From Bacillus suaedaesalsae (GTDB taxonomy: Bacteria > Bacillota > Bacilli > Bacillales > SA4), in contig NZ_JAFELM010000027.1 in the NCBI RefSeq assembly GCF_016890225.1, positions 1-48,597 of the forward strand: a stretch of DNA of 48,597 nt. Direction: 5' to 3'. The translations under genes and the position numbers were made by a program. The notes beneath the pieces were generated by a model. That model did not search any database. It worked only from the letters and a program-made list of their open reading frames with translations, and was not told the origin of the DNA. This document shows, in pieces, positions 25,369 through 35,438 of the stretch. The first letter of the stretch is position 1, and each line of letters begins with the position of its first letter.

Positions 25369-27129
25369 ATGTTTTCAGTATTACGCAAACTAAGCTGGTT
25401 TTTTAAAGAAAACTGGAAGAGATACACAGTAGCTGTATCATTATTAATTCTTGTAAGTGGATTAGAAGTTATTCCCCCTAAAATTTATGGTATTGCGATT
25501 GATGCCATTCATGTTGGGACATTAACATCTAATGAGTTATTTAAGCATATTGGCTTATTATTACTCATTACTTTTACAATGTATGGACTAACTTATATAT
25601 GGATGTATAAGCTTTTTGGTGGGGCATTTGTTTTAGAAAGATTACAACGATCGAAATTAATGAGACATTTCTTAAAAATGACACCAACCTTTTTTGAGAA
25701 AAATCGCACTGGTGACTTAATGGCTCGTTCTACAAACGATCTTAAAGCAATCGCACAAACAGCAGGATTTGGTATTTTAACTCTTGTAGATTCGTTTTTC
25801 TTCATGTTTATTATCATTTTTACCATGGGATTTTTCATCAGCTGGAAGTTAACTCTTGCTGCAATCCTTCCGCTTCCAATCATGGCTGTGGTGATTAATA
25901 TTTATGGAAAGAAAGTGCATAAACGCTTTACTGCAGCACAAGATGCATTTGGCGATTTAAACGACAATGTACTCGAATCTATTGCGGGTGTCAGGGTAAT
26001 ACGTGCCTATGTTCAAGAACATGCAGATGTCGAGCGTTTCGATTCGTTAACAGAAGATGTTTTTCAGAAAAACCTCCATGTAGCAAAAATTAATGCATTG
26101 TTTGATCCAACAATAAAAGTATTGGTAGGTATCAGCTATCTAATTGGATTGGGTTATGGAGCGTATCTAGTATTTCATCAACAATTGACTCTAGGAGAAC
26201 TTGTTTCCTTTAACGTATACCTTGGGATGCTCATTTGGCCGATGTTTGCAGTTGGAGAGTTAATCAATATCATGCAACAAGGAAATGCGTCTTTAGACAG
26301 AGTAATGGAGACGTTATCGTATGAAGAAGATGTTAAGGATGATAGGAAACCAATAGAAATCGAGAAACCTGATAGTATTGTTTTCAAGCATGTTACGTTT
26401 CAATACCCTTCGTCATCTTTCGCTAACTTAATTGATGTGAATCTCACATTAAATAAAGGTGAAACGCTTGGCATTGTCGGTAAGACAGGTAGTGGGAAAA
26501 CAACACTTATTAAGCAACTTTTACGTGAATACCCACTTGGTGAAGGAGAGATCCTCATTTCGGGTGTACCATTAAACAAAATTCCAATTGAACGAATTCA
26601 AAGCTGGATCGGTTATGTTCCTCAACAACATATCTTATTTTCTAGAACAGTAAAAGAAAATATCTTGTTCGGAAAGCCAGGTGGAACAGACAAAGAGGTA
26701 GAGCATGCAATTGAACAGGCAGCGTTTAGGAAGGATTTAGAAATGTTACCAGAAGGTTTACAAACACTCGTCGGTGAAAAAGGTGTAGCACTTTCAGGAG
26801 GGCAAAAACAACGTATTTCAATCGCGAGAGCCTTACTCATTAATCCAGAAATATTAATTTTGGATGATTCACTGTCTGCAGTAGATGCCAAAACTGAAGC
26901 AGCTATTATCGAGAACATTCAAAACAAACGTGCTGGAAAGACAACCATTATATCAACACATCGTTTGTCTGCTGTTCAACATGCGAATTGGATCGTTGTA
27001 TTTGATGAAGGGAAAATTGTAGAAGAAGGTACACATGAACAACTAGTAGAAAACGATGGTTGGTATAAAGAACAATGGATAAGACAACAAGTGGAAGAAG
27101 CTTTAGGTACAGAGGAGGTGAGAGCATGA
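25369..27129 (+). CDS. bmrC: Heterodimeric multidrug ABC exporter subunit BmrC (YheI)
   Basis: The 586-residue half-transporter has six membrane helices (to about residue 310) then an ATPase domain: Walker A GIVGKTGSGKTT, signature ALSGGQKQR, Walker B ILILDDSLSAVD. The position of the catalytic glutamate is Asp (LDDS), typical of the degenerate-site subunit of heterodimeric exporters, and length and order match BmrC. With BmrD it exports drugs from the membrane. AAAGGAGAGGTTTTTGA precedes the ATG. It ends overlapping bmrD (ATGA). Confidence 0.9.
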   Translation: MFSVLRKLSWFFKENWKRYTVAVSLLILVSGLEVIPPKIYGIAIDAIHVGTLTSNELFKHIGLLLLITFTMYGLTYIWMYKLFGGAFVLERLQRSKLMRHFLKMTPTFFEKNRTGDLMARSTNDLKAIAQTAGFGILTLVDSFFFMFIIIFTMGFFISWKLTLAAILPLPIMAVVINIYGKKVHKRFTAAQDAFGDLNDNVLESIAGVRVIRAYVQEHADVERFDSLTEDVFQKNLHVAKINALFDPTIKVLVGISYLIGLGYGAYLVFHQQLTLGELVSFNVYLGMLIWPMFAVGELINIMQQGNASLDRVMETLSYEEDVKDDRKPIEIEKPDSIVFKHVTFQYPSSSFANLIDVNLTLNKGETLGIVGKTGSGKTTLIKQLLREYPLGEGEILISGVPLNKIPIERIQSWIGYVPQQHILFSRTVKENILFGKPGGTDKEVEHAIEQAAFRKDLEMLPEGLQTLVGEKGVALSGGQKQRISIARALLINPEILILDDSLSAVDAKTEAAIIENIQNKRAGKTTIISTHRLSAVQHANWIVVFDEGKIVEEGTHEQLVENDGWYKEQWIRQQVEEALGTEEVRA

Positions 27130-29138
27130 GTATAACAAGGCGTTTATTTCAATATGCAATGCTTTATAAAAAAACAATCATCTTTGCTCTCATTATGCTC
27201 TCTTTTTCAGTGGCTGCAGAGTTATCTGGCCCATTTATTGCGAAGCAGATGATTGATAAGCATATATTAGGTATCGAACTTCCTTGGCATGAGACAGAAA
27301 ATGCTGATAAAGATACAGTGAAATATAACGGAAAGTTATATAAACGCTCTGACCACTTTGAAAGTGATGAAAAGGGAAACGAAGTCCGGGTACTCCAAGT
27401 CGGAAGAAGCTATTACTTTGTTCATTCACAAATCGAGTTTGATGGAGTGAGAACGTTTAAGGACGGGACGCTTACCATTACAAGAGACGGTCGTGTAGCG
27501 GAATATTCAGCTGATAAACTGAGTGGCAAAGATTTATTTGGGTTTTACTCACCTGAAATCGATAATATACTTTTTCTGATGGGTCTGTATTTTGGTTTAG
27601 TTATCGTTTCCTCTATCTTTCAATATGGTCAGCGAGTATTGTTACAAGTATCAGCAAATCGTATTATTCAAAGAATGAGGAAGGATGTATTTCGACACAT
27701 TCAACGATTATCGATTAACTATTTTGATAACCTTCCTGCAGGGAAAGTGGTATCTCGAGTAACGAATGACACCGAAGCAATAAGAGATTTATTTGTGACA
27801 GTATTGTCCACGTTCTTCACAGGGGTTATTTATATTACAGGTATCTACATTGCCCTATTTTTACTAGATGTAAGACTGGCAGCAATATGCTTAATACTAG
27901 TACCAATCTTAATTGTCTGGATTATTATTTATCGTAAATACGCATCCAAGTATAATCATGTTATACGTTCCACACTGAGTGATATTAATGGAATGATTAA
28001 TGAGAGCATCCAAGGAATGACAATCATACAAGCGTTCAAACGTCAAAAAGAGACAACGAAAGAATTTGAAGTGATGAATGACAAATACTTTACGTATCAA
28101 AATAAGCTATTAAGTTTGAACTCAATGACATCTCATAACTTAGTTTTCGTTTTACGAAACTTAGCGTTCGTTGCGTTGATCTGGTATTTCGGTGGTGCAT
28201 CTCTCGAAATAGGAACAGTTATCTCAATTGGTGTCCTTTACGCCTTTGTTGATTATTTAAACCGCTTGTTCCAGCCGATCACAGGGATCGTTAATCAATT
28301 AGCAATGCTGGAACAGGCACTAGTCGCTTCAGAAAGAGTGTTCGAGCTCTTAGATGAAGAAGGGGTAGATGTGTCAGAAGATACCCCTCCTAGATATAGA
28401 GGTGACGTTCAATTTGATCATGTTTCTTTCGGATATAAAGAAGGAGATTACGTCTTAAAGGACATTGACTTTAAGGCAAATCAAGGAGAAACTGTTGCAC
28501 TTGTTGGTCATACGGGTTCAGGAAAAAGCTCAATCATGAACCTGTTATTCCGTTTTTATGATGCGTTGGAGGGGAAGATTCTAATCGATGGCAAGGACAT
28601 TCAAAGCTTAACGAAGCAACAAGTTCGAAAGCATATGGGAATTGTTCTGCAGGACCCATTCTTGTTCACTGGTACCATTGCTTCCAATGTAAGTCTACAT
28701 GATCCAGCCATTACGCGTGAAAAAGTGATAAAAGCGTTAAGGGACGTTGGAGCAGATAAATTTATCGAAAACTTACCTGGTGGGTACGATGAACCGGTGA
28801 TTGAAAAGGGAAGTACATTGTCAGCAGGTCAAAGGCAGTTGATTTCATTTGCGAGAGCTTTAGCGTTTGATCCGGCCATTTTAATACTAGATGAAGCAAC
28901 GGCTTCTATTGATACAGAAACTGAATCAATCATACAAGAAGCGTTAGAGGTGTTAAAAAGAGGAAGAACAACCTTTATTATCGCTCATAGACTTTCTACT
29001 ATTAAAAATGCCGATCAAATTCTTGTGTTAGATAAGGGCAATATCGTTGAACGAGGGAACCATGATGAATTGATGGGACTTAGAGGACGATATTATCAAA
29101 TGTATCAGTTGCAGCAAGGAGCTACATTGGCAGGTTAA
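27126..29138 (+). CDS. bmrD: Heterodimeric multidrug ABC exporter subunit BmrD (YheH)
   Basis: The 670-residue partner has membrane helix 1 (AMLYKKTIIFALIMLSFSV), then an inserted hydrophilic region at about 55-160 that looks extracellular, as described for BmrD, then five more helices. The ATPase has ALVGHTGSGKSS, a non-canonical signature TLSAGQRQL and a complete catalytic Walker B ILILDEATASID. So catalysis at the BmrC/BmrD interface is asymmetric. The start is ATG 27126, behind GAGGAGGTGAGAGC; it overlaps the bmrC stop by four bases. Confidence 0.9.
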   Translation: MSITRRLFQYAMLYKKTIIFALIMLSFSVAAELSGPFIAKQMIDKHILGIELPWHETENADKDTVKYNGKLYKRSDHFESDEKGNEVRVLQVGRSYYFVHSQIEFDGVRTFKDGTLTITRDGRVAEYSADKLSGKDLFGFYSPEIDNILFLMGLYFGLVIVSSIFQYGQRVLLQVSANRIIQRMRKDVFRHIQRLSINYFDNLPAGKVVSRVTNDTEAIRDLFVTVLSTFFTGVIYITGIYIALFLLDVRLAAICLILVPILIVWIIIYRKYASKYNHVIRSTLSDINGMINESIQGMTIIQAFKRQKETTKEFEVMNDKYFTYQNKLLSLNSMTSHNLVFVLRNLAFVALIWYFGGASLEIGTVISIGVLYAFVDYLNRLFQPITGIVNQLAMLEQALVASERVFELLDEEGVDVSEDTPPRYRGDVQFDHVSFGYKEGDYVLKDIDFKANQGETVALVGHTGSGKSSIMNLLFRFYDALEGKILIDGKDIQSLTKQQVRKHMGIVLQDPFLFTGTIASNVSLHDPAITREKVIKALRDVGADKFIENLPGGYDEPVIEKGSTLSAGQRQLISFARALAFDPAILILDEATASIDTETESIIQEALEVLKRGRTTFIIAHRLSTIKNADQILVLDKGNIVERGNHDELMGLRGRYYQMYQLQQGATLAG

Positions 29139-29166
29139 AAGAGGTGCAATAGCGCACCTCTTTTTT
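29137..29166 (+). terminator. Terminator of bmrCD
   Basis: AAAAGAGGTGC and GCACCTCTTTT form a perfect 11-bp stem with loop AATAGC, followed by TT. Confidence 0.9.
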
Positions 29167-29255
29167 ATGCGAAAAATCTAATCCAAGCCCTTCTCTAAAA
29201 AAACATAGTAAGATAAATAACCAATTTTTGGACACAATAACTATAAACAAATTTT

Positions 29256-29284
29256 TTGACATACGTTTTTTACGTGAGTTAAAC
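29256..29284 (+). promoter_or_regulatory. Candidate promoter of the tcyABC-like operon
   Basis: TTGACA (29256-29261), a 17-base spacer and TTAAAC (29279-29284). The -35 is perfect, the -10 poor, which suits a regulated promoter. The spacer contains ACGTTTTTTACGT, an inverted repeat that could bind a repressor. Confidence 0.45.
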
Positions 29285-29339
29285 TTACAAAGTTGGTTTA
29301 TTTTATACAATTCATATAAGAATAGAGGGGATTAGAATT

Positions 29340-30143
29340 ATGAAAAAAATTAGTTTGACTTTACTACTTGGGTTATTAGTTGTTTTATCAGCGTGTGGTG
29401 GAAACGCCGATAAGGAAGAGAGCAAAACTGCAGAACAGGATTTATTATCTTCAATCCAAGAAAAAGGTGAATTCTTAATTGGGACAGAAGGAACTTATCC
29501 TCCATTTACCTTTCATGATGAAAAAACAGGTGAGTTAACAGGGTTCGATGTAGAAATTGCTCGCGAAGTAGCAAAACGTTTAGGTGTGAAGCCTGTATTC
29601 CAAGAAACTGCTTGGGATGCAATGTTTGCAGGGCTTGATGCAAAACGATTCGATATGATTGCCAATCAAGTAGGGATAAGAGAAGACCGAAAAGAGAAGT
29701 ATGATTTTTCTAATCCTTATATATCTTCTGCTGCCGTGTTAGTTACTCAAAAAGATAATAACAATATTACATCCTTTGAGGACATTAAAGGATTAAAAGC
29801 AGCTCAGTCATTAACGAGTAATTATGCAACAATGGCAAAGGAAAATGGAGCAGAGATAGTAGGAGTAGAGGGACTGTTCCAAGCAATTGAACTTCTAAAT
29901 TCTAATCGTGTGGACCTAACGATTAATGATAAGTTATCCATATTAGATTTTATGAATGAAAGACCGAACGCAAATATTAAAATTGTCGCTACAGCAGAAG
30001 ATGCTGCTGAGAGTGGATTAATGTTCCGTAAAGGAAATGAGACATTAGTCGAAGCTGTTAATAAAGCGTTGTCTGAAATGAAAGAAGACGGTACGTACGA
30101 AGAAATTTCAACGAAATGGTTTGGTGAAGATGTATCTAAGTAA
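29340..30143 (+). CDS. tcyA: Cystine/amino-acid ABC transporter substrate-binding lipoprotein (TcyA-like)
   Basis: The 267-residue lipoprotein has the signal LLGLLVVLSACGG (lipidated Cys at about 19) and the extracellular solute-binding family 3 fold: FLIGTEGTYPPFTFHDEKTGELTGFDVEIAREVAKRLGV, FDMIANQVGIREDRKEKYDFS, LTSNYATMAKENGAE and the end GTYEEISTKWFGEDVSK. This end matches TcyA (YckK) of B. subtilis, a cystine-binding protein, as remembered. Substrate is inferred, not proven. It overlaps the permease gene. Confidence 0.82.
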   Translation: MKKISLTLLLGLLVVLSACGGNADKEESKTAEQDLLSSIQEKGEFLIGTEGTYPPFTFHDEKTGELTGFDVEIAREVAKRLGVKPVFQETAWDAMFAGLDAKRFDMIANQVGIREDRKEKYDFSNPYISSAAVLVTQKDNNNITSFEDIKGLKAAQSLTSNYATMAKENGAEIVGVEGLFQAIELLNSNRVDLTINDKLSILDFMNERPNANIKIVATAEDAAESGLMFRKGNETLVEAVNKALSEMKEDGTYEEISTKWFGEDVSK

Positions 30144-30831
30144 CATTTTTTCAGATCCTGAACGTCTAGATAAAGTAGCAGATATATTAATAAGCTCCCT
30201 TTTACCAATGGTAGAAGGGGCTCTCTATTATACAATTCCATTAACGATTATTTCGTTTATACTCGGAATCATTATAGCTGTGTTTACCGCACTTGCTCGT
30301 ATATCGAAAAATCCCATCTTTTCATGGATTGCCAGAGCATATGTCTCTATTGTAAGAGGAACTCCATTATTAGTTCAGCTATTTATTATTTTCTATGGAT
30401 TACCTTCAGTTGGAATTACGATTAATCCATTTCTCTCAGCGGTGATTGGATTTTCATTAAGTGTAGGTGCGTACGCATCCGAAATTATTAGAGCAGCGAT
30501 TCAGTCAACTCCAAAAGGACAATGGGAGGCTGCTTTTTCAGTAGGTATGAATTATGGTCAGGCACTAAAAAGAGTCATTTTGCCACAGGCGTCTAGAGTA
30601 TCTATTCCACCATTATCAAATTCGTTTATTAGTTTGGTCAAAGACACTTCGCTGGCATCACTTATCTTAGTAACAGAAATGTTTAGAAGAGCTCAAGAAA
30701 TTGCAGCTCAAACATATGAATTCTTATTTTTATATATTGAGGCTGCTTTTTTATATTGGATAATTTGTCTGCTCTTATCATTAGTTCAAGGGCGAATTGA
30801 AAGGAAACTCGATCGTTATGTGGCTAGATAA
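30130..30831 (+). CDS. tcyB: Cystine/amino-acid ABC transporter permease (TcyB-like)
   Basis: The 233-residue permease has five hydrophobic segments and the HisMQ-type signature: VSIVRGTPLLVQLFIIFYGLPSVGITI, then GAYASEIIRAAIQSTPKGQWEAAFSVGMNYGQALKRVILPQA (the EAA loop) and SLVKDTSLASLILVTEMFRRAQEIAA. ATG 30130 is favoured; TTG 30121 in frame would add three residues. It overlaps the binding-protein gene by 14 bases, so translation is coupled. Confidence 0.85.
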   Translation: MYLSNIFSDPERLDKVADILISSLLPMVEGALYYTIPLTIISFILGIIIAVFTALARISKNPIFSWIARAYVSIVRGTPLLVQLFIIFYGLPSVGITINPFLSAVIGFSLSVGAYASEIIRAAIQSTPKGQWEAAFSVGMNYGQALKRVILPQASRVSIPPLSNSFISLVKDTSLASLILVTEMFRRAQEIAAQTYEFLFLYIEAAFLYWIICLLLSLVQGRIERKLDRYVAR

Positions 30832-30855
30832 ATACGATGAAAGGAGTTTCACCCT

Positions 30856-31593
30856 ATGATTGAGATTCAAGATTTACATAAACAATTTGATCACTTACAT
30901 GTATTAAAAGGAATTAGTCTCAAGGTTGAAAAAGGCAAGGTAGTCGTTGTAATTGGTCCTTCAGGATCGGGGAAAACAACCTTTTTGCGATGTCTAAATA
31001 TATTAGAAACTCCAACTTCAGGTGTGATAAGTATTGCAGATTCTAAGTTAGATTTTACAAAAAAAGTACATAGAAATGATATCCTATCCTTTCGCAAGCT
31101 AACAGGAATGGTATTTCAAGGATACAATCTGTTTCCACATCTTACTGTTTTGGAGAATGTATTGGAAGGACCGGTTACAGTTAAAAAGATATCCAAAAGT
31201 GATGCAAAACAAAAAGCAGAGGAATTGTTGAAAAAAGTTGGATTACAAGAAAAAATGGGAGATTACCCGTATCAATTGTCAGGCGGACAACAGCAGAGGG
31301 TAGGAATTGCAAGAGCACTTGCAATGGAACCAAAAGTAATGCTTTTCGACGAACCAACTTCAGCATTAGATCCTGAATTAGTTGGGGAAGTACTAAAAGT
31401 TATGAAAGATTTAGCAAGTGAAGGAATGACAATGGTTGTCGTCACACATGAAATGAGGTTTGCAAAAGAAGCAGCTGATGAAGTTATTTTTATGGATCAA
31501 GGTGTCATTATTGAAAGAGGAGCTCCAGCTGAACTATTCAGCCAGCCAAAGGAAGAAAGAACAAAACAATTTCTAAATCTTATACAAGCATAA
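30856..31593 (+). CDS. tcyC: Cystine/amino-acid ABC transporter ATPase (TcyC-like)
   Basis: The 245-residue polar amino-acid ATPase has [31 protein letters not shown], signature [19 protein letters not shown], Walker [21 protein letters not shown] and the H-loop [21 protein letters not shown]. These are standard for amino-acid ABC importers. AAAGGAGTTTCACCCT precedes the ATG. It ends the operon before a terminator. Confidence 0.9.
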   Translation: MIEIQDLHKQFDHLHVLKGISLKVEKGKVVVVIGPSGSGKTTFLRCLNILETPTSGVISIADSKLDFTKKVHRNDILSFRKLTGMVFQGYNLFPHLTVLENVLEGPVTVKKISKSDAKQKAEELLKKVGLQEKMGDYPYQLSGGQQQRVGIARALAMEPKVMLFDEPTSALDPELVGEVLKVMKDLASEGMTMVVVTHEMRFAKEAADEVIFMDQGVIIERGAPAELFSQPKEERTKQFLNLIQA

Positions 31594-31596
31594 AAT

Positions 31597-31626
31597 AAAA
31601 CGGTATGAAGGGTACCGTTTTTATTT
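31597..31626 (+). terminator. Terminator of the tcyABC-like operon
   Basis: AAAACGGTA and TACCGTTTT pair perfectly with loop TGAAGGG, followed by TTATTT. Confidence 0.85.
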
Positions 31627-31874
31627 ATGTTTGTATTGGTTCACTTTATAGTGAATTTTTGTTTCAAAAGGTAAAAAATATCATAACTTTATAAGCGTTT
31701 ATCTTGCTTATCTTCTAAATTAAGTAGTTAATCGACGGAAATGGATTATATATAGCGGAGTAAAGGTAGCTAAGTTGAATCATCAACCATCGAGTACATG
31801 CTTATATCAGCGATGTGGCTAACTTTTTGACGATTCACCTCATTTATCAGCGAAGTTTATCTAACAATTAAAGC
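31627..31874. other. Gene-free spacer
   Basis: I see no gene and no clear signal in this AT-rich stretch, which lies between the tcy operon and a small minus-strand gene. Confidence 0.5.
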
Positions 31875-32000
31875 TCAACTTCTCTCCTTAAATTCCTGCA
31901 GGGTCCAATAATAAACCTTAGGCTTATGAAGTGCAAAATAATGATCATTCAAAATAGTGAGGGCTATGAAGCTTACGAATTTCCAATCCATCACTTCCAT
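31875..32000 (-). CDS. 41-residue protein with a very strong ribosome binding site
   Basis: AAGGAGGAGGTTAT precedes the ATG at 32000. The peptide MEVMDWKFVSFIALTILNDH continues YFALHKPKVYYWTLQEFKERS. It has one weakly hydrophobic segment (residues 8-17) and a basic, aromatic second half. The Shine-Dalgarno is among the strongest in the window, which argues for real translation. No family is recognised; it could also be the start of a truncated longer gene. Confidence 0.5.
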   Translation of the reverse strand: MEVMDWKFVSFIALTILNDHYFALHKPKVYYWTLQEFKERS

Positions 32001-32193
32001 ATAACCTCCTCCTTCAAGGTTACTATATGAAAATGATTAAGTTTTTGTGCCAGTCTACTGGAGAAAGAATAGCATCCCTTCAAAAAAAATCCTACGACTT
32101 TTATCATTACATTTCAAAATTGAAAAATATTCAACAACTTTAGGCAATAAACCTTTAAAAACTACGGAATCCCTACACCTTGATTAAAAGCCC

Positions 32194-32228
32194 AAAAAAA
32201 GAAATCCCAAGCAATTGCTTGGGATTTC
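32194..32228 (-). terminator. Terminator of sspB
   Basis: GAAATCCCAAGCAA and TTGCTTGGGATTTC form a perfect inverted repeat at 32201-32228; on the minus strand it is followed by TTTTTTTGGGC. Confidence 0.9.
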
Positions 32229-32251
32229 AAGCCATAGTATTTAATTGTTGA

Positions 32252-32455
32252 TTAGCGGATAGATCCACCAAGTTGTTGTTCAGCCATTGATACTAAACGC
32301 TTAGTGATTTCTCCACCTACAGAACCGTTTGCACGTGAAGTAGTGTCAGCGCCAAGGTTTACACCAAATTCGTTAGCGATTTCGTACTTCATTTGGTCTA
32401 GAGCTTGTTGTACTCCTGGTACTAATAATTGGTTTGAGTTGTTGTTGCTTGCCAT
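32252..32455 (-). CDS. sspB: Alpha/beta-type small acid-soluble spore protein
   Basis: The 67-residue protein coats DNA in the spore core. It has the two conserved family segments: [40 protein letters not shown], and an EFGV site where the germination protease GPR cleaves. The C-terminal QQLGG is typical. The ATG at 32455 follows ATGAGGAGATGATTGCATC. Position near bmrCD and yheG corresponds to sspB of B. subtilis; alpha/beta SASPs are so similar that the letter is by context. It has a sigma-G-like promoter and a tRNA-like leader. Confidence 0.93.
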   Translation of the reverse strand: MASNNNSNQLLVPGVQQALDQMKYEIANEFGVNLGADTTSRANGSVGGEITKRLVSMAEQQLGGSIR

Positions 32456-32483
32456 GATGCAATCATCTCCTCATAAATTTTTT

Positions 32484-32548
32484 TGGTTGGGTTAGCTGGA
32501 ATTGAACCAGTATGCGAAGCATGTTCGCCGCCGCCTGGCTCTAACCCA
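32484..32548 (-). ncRNA. tRNA-Gln-like element in the sspB leader
   Basis: Read 5'-3' on the minus strand: a 7-bp acceptor stem TGGGTTA/TAACCCA, discriminator A and encoded CCA; a D arm GCC-AGGCGGC-GGC; and a T arm CTGG-TTCAATT-CCAG with G53-C61, T54, T55, C56 and A58 in place. It closely matches Bacillus tRNA-Gln (TGGGCTATAGCCAAGCGG..., GGTTCGAATCCAGCTAGCCCA) as I remember it. Only 15 nt lie between D and T arms, enough for a small stem AUGC-UUC-GCAU, so there is no normal anticodon arm. Position 8 is G instead of U and pair 49-65 is A-C. It is a tRNA-like RNA or relic, not an elongator tRNA. Confidence 0.7.
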
Positions 32549-32581
32549 TCGAGTAAAGTGTGTTGCTTGCTTGTTTAATTG

Positions 32582-32612
32582 TATTATGAGTCGAATTCGG
32601 GGTTACTATTCA
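32582..32612 (-). promoter_or_regulatory. Sigma-G-like promoter of sspB
   Basis: On the minus strand TGAATA (32612-32607), an 18-base spacer and CATAATA (32588-32582) fit the forespore sigma-G consensus (TGAATA, 17-18 bases, CATACTA) with one change. Transcription would start near 32575 and include the tRNA-like element before sspB. Confidence 0.75.
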
Positions 32613-32723
32613 AAAAAAATGTAGAAATTGTTACCAATTTTATATTAAGTAGATGACATACATAATGAAGAGCCAAACTCGTGAAACTACAGATAATGAT
32701 ATAGTCAAAAACAGAGGTGACTT

Positions 32724-32966
32724 ATGGGAATATGTCCATTATGTAATGGGTTTGAAGTGTTAGCGATTAGTTGTGAATATTGTCACTCCGAGGTAGAAGA
32801 CAAGGGGCGTGTCATCGATTATTTCGATGATTACAGTCCTTATATGGAAATTGAAGATATGAAAAAAATAGATGGATATAGTCAAACTCATCAAGATCAG
32901 CAATGTGCTCATTTGTTAGTTTGTCCATTATGTCATCAAGAACAAATATACTTTGTAAAAGAATAG
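32724..32966 (+). CDS. Small zinc-ribbon-like protein
   Basis: The 80-residue protein has paired cysteines at both ends: CPLCNG and CEYCHSE near the N-terminus, CAHLL and CPLCHQE near the C-terminus, spaced like a zinc-binding ribbon. Between them is an acidic segment (IDYFDDYSPYMEIED). Zinc binding is inferred from the CxxC pairs. Related proteins are found in Bacillus but no function is known to me. AGAGGTGACTT precedes the ATG. Confidence 0.7.
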   Translation: MGICPLCNGFEVLAISCEYCHSEVEDKGRVIDYFDDYSPYMEIEDMKKIDGYSQTHQDQQCAHLLVCPLCHQEQIYFVKE

Positions 32967-33026
32967 AATGAATGTAGTAAAAGATGGAGAAAGTATAAGC
33001 AGTCCAATATTAAAGGAGGAATTATA

Positions 33027-33161
33027 ATGGAAAGTACACATGAATTCGTAGAGAATTTACATGAGAGACAAGCGAAAGATGAAAAGAATAAAAAGAGACA
33101 AGCACAAGGACATGAGGACGAAAAGCTTCCTAATAATCAAAAAAGTAATGGGAATCGTTAA
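33027..33161 (+). CDS. DUF4023-family small protein
   Basis: ATG 33027 follows TAAAGGAGGAATTATA. The 44-residue hydrophilic peptide starts MESTHEFVENLHERQAKDEK and ends with EKLPNNQKSNGNR; the MESTHEFVxxLHExQxKD start is the hallmark of the tiny DUF4023 family of Bacillus. The function is unknown. A terminator shared with msmX follows. Confidence 0.75.
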   Translation: MESTHEFVENLHERQAKDEKNKKRQAQGHEDEKLPNNQKSNGNR

Positions 33162-33205
33162 TTAATTAAGTTCAAATTGATAAAAAAGTTGGTAAAAATA
33201 CATTT

Positions 33206-33233
33206 AAAACCCTCGTAATTGTACGAGGGTTTT
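33206..33233. terminator. Bidirectional terminator between DUF4023 gene and msmX
   Basis: AAAACCCTCGTA and TACGAGGGTTTT pair perfectly over 12 bp with loop ATTG; T-runs on both strands let it serve both convergent genes. Confidence 0.88.
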
Positions 33234-33242
33234 AAGTGTTTA

Positions 33243-34340
<1,098 letters not shown>

Positions 34341-34461
34341 GAATATATTCCTCCTAAAAGCTGAATTCTAAAATCTACCTTTATTTTAACCAAAAACTGT
34401 ACGAGTCGATATGTAAAAGGTGCACAAAAAAAATACATGCAATTGTGCATGTATACGAAAG

Positions 34462-35352
34462 TTAAAATTTTTTACTTAATATTGCCAAATATACAACTAA
34501 TGCACCTTGAAACGATTTTATATCAATGCCCGTTTTTTCAATGAATTTATCGACTCTATATTGCAAGCTGTTCCGATGCATGAATAACGTTTTGGCTGCT
34601 AATGAGATATTTAAGCCACATTCAATAAAAGTTTTGATATCTTGCAGTTCATCGTTTGTAATGTCACGAGTACATTGTTCAATACTTTTACGTGTATCAA
34701 CCGTTGCATCATGAAGTAATAAATATGGGATAAGCTCAAACGATTGGATGACTGTTTGGCTACTATTATATTGCCTTGATAAATGAGAGCAATGGTTTTC
34801 AAATTCATACAGTGAGTGCACATGTTCGTCCACTTTGAAGTAATCTCCAACATACAGGTATACATCTGTATAAAAGTCTGAAGTAATGGCATTTCTCCAA
34901 TCAATCAATTCACTTTTTGATACAGCCTCTTGATCTTTCTCCTCTATAATTACACCTGAAATAGAGTTCATCCATATGACTGTATAATGACTTAATGATA
35001 AAAACGATAATGCCTCTTCAAAGGCTATTTTGTCTACTTCGTTTTGCAACTGAAAATGTATAAATCTCATAAAAAGTGATGGAGGATAATGTTTTTTTAA
35101 ATGTGTTAATGAGTTTCCAGCTTTCGTATGTAATACCTCTTGCCATAGGGCTTGAAGAGGTGTGACATTATGAGCAAGATGGATCGGAGTTAAAAAAACA
35201 GAAAGCACATTCCTATTTTTTGAGTCCAATTCATTTTTGTGAATACCAATGTACTGACCGTCCTGTAAACGATAATATTGCATTTCGGGATTTGTAGGTA
35301 ATTTTTCTTCGAGAACTAGGCTAGGAAACTCTTCTCGTAATTTCTCTATCAT
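34462..35352 (-). CDS. PucR/CdaR-type transcriptional regulator next to msmX
   Basis: The 296-residue protein ends in a PucR-type helix-turn-helix at about 245-295: TFIECGLNISLAAKTLFMHRNSLQYRVDKFIEKTGIDI. The N-terminal part has no membrane segment and resembles the signal region of CdaR/PucR regulators, without a recognisable ligand. In B. subtilis a similar gene (yxkF) adjoins msmX, so a role in carbohydrate-uptake control is plausible but unproven. It lies 121 bases upstream of msmX. Confidence 0.82.
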   Translation of the reverse strand: MIEKLREEFPSLVLEEKLPTNPEMQYYRLQDGQYIGIHKNELDSKNRNVLSVFLTPIHLAHNVTPLQALWQEVLHTKAGNSLTHLKKHYPPSLFMRFIHFQLQNEVDKIAFEEALSFLSLSHYTVIWMNSISGVIIEEKDQEAVSKSELIDWRNAITSDFYTDVYLYVGDYFKVDEHVHSLYEFENHCSHLSRQYNSSQTVIQSFELIPYLLLHDATVDTRKSIEQCTRDITNDELQDIKTFIECGLNISLAAKTLFMHRNSLQYRVDKFIEKTGIDIKSFQGALVVYLAILSKKF

Positions 35353-35438
35353 ATTAACGTTCCTTTATGTTCGTATTTTCTTTATTATATCAAAGCTAGA
35401 TAAAAATATAAAAAGAGGCAAAGATGATGAAGGTACAA

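Noticed and set aside
32484-32548. Functional elongator tRNA-Gln
   Set aside because: No anticodon stem-loop can form in the 15 nt between D and T arms, and position 8 is not U; it is therefore called tRNA-like only.
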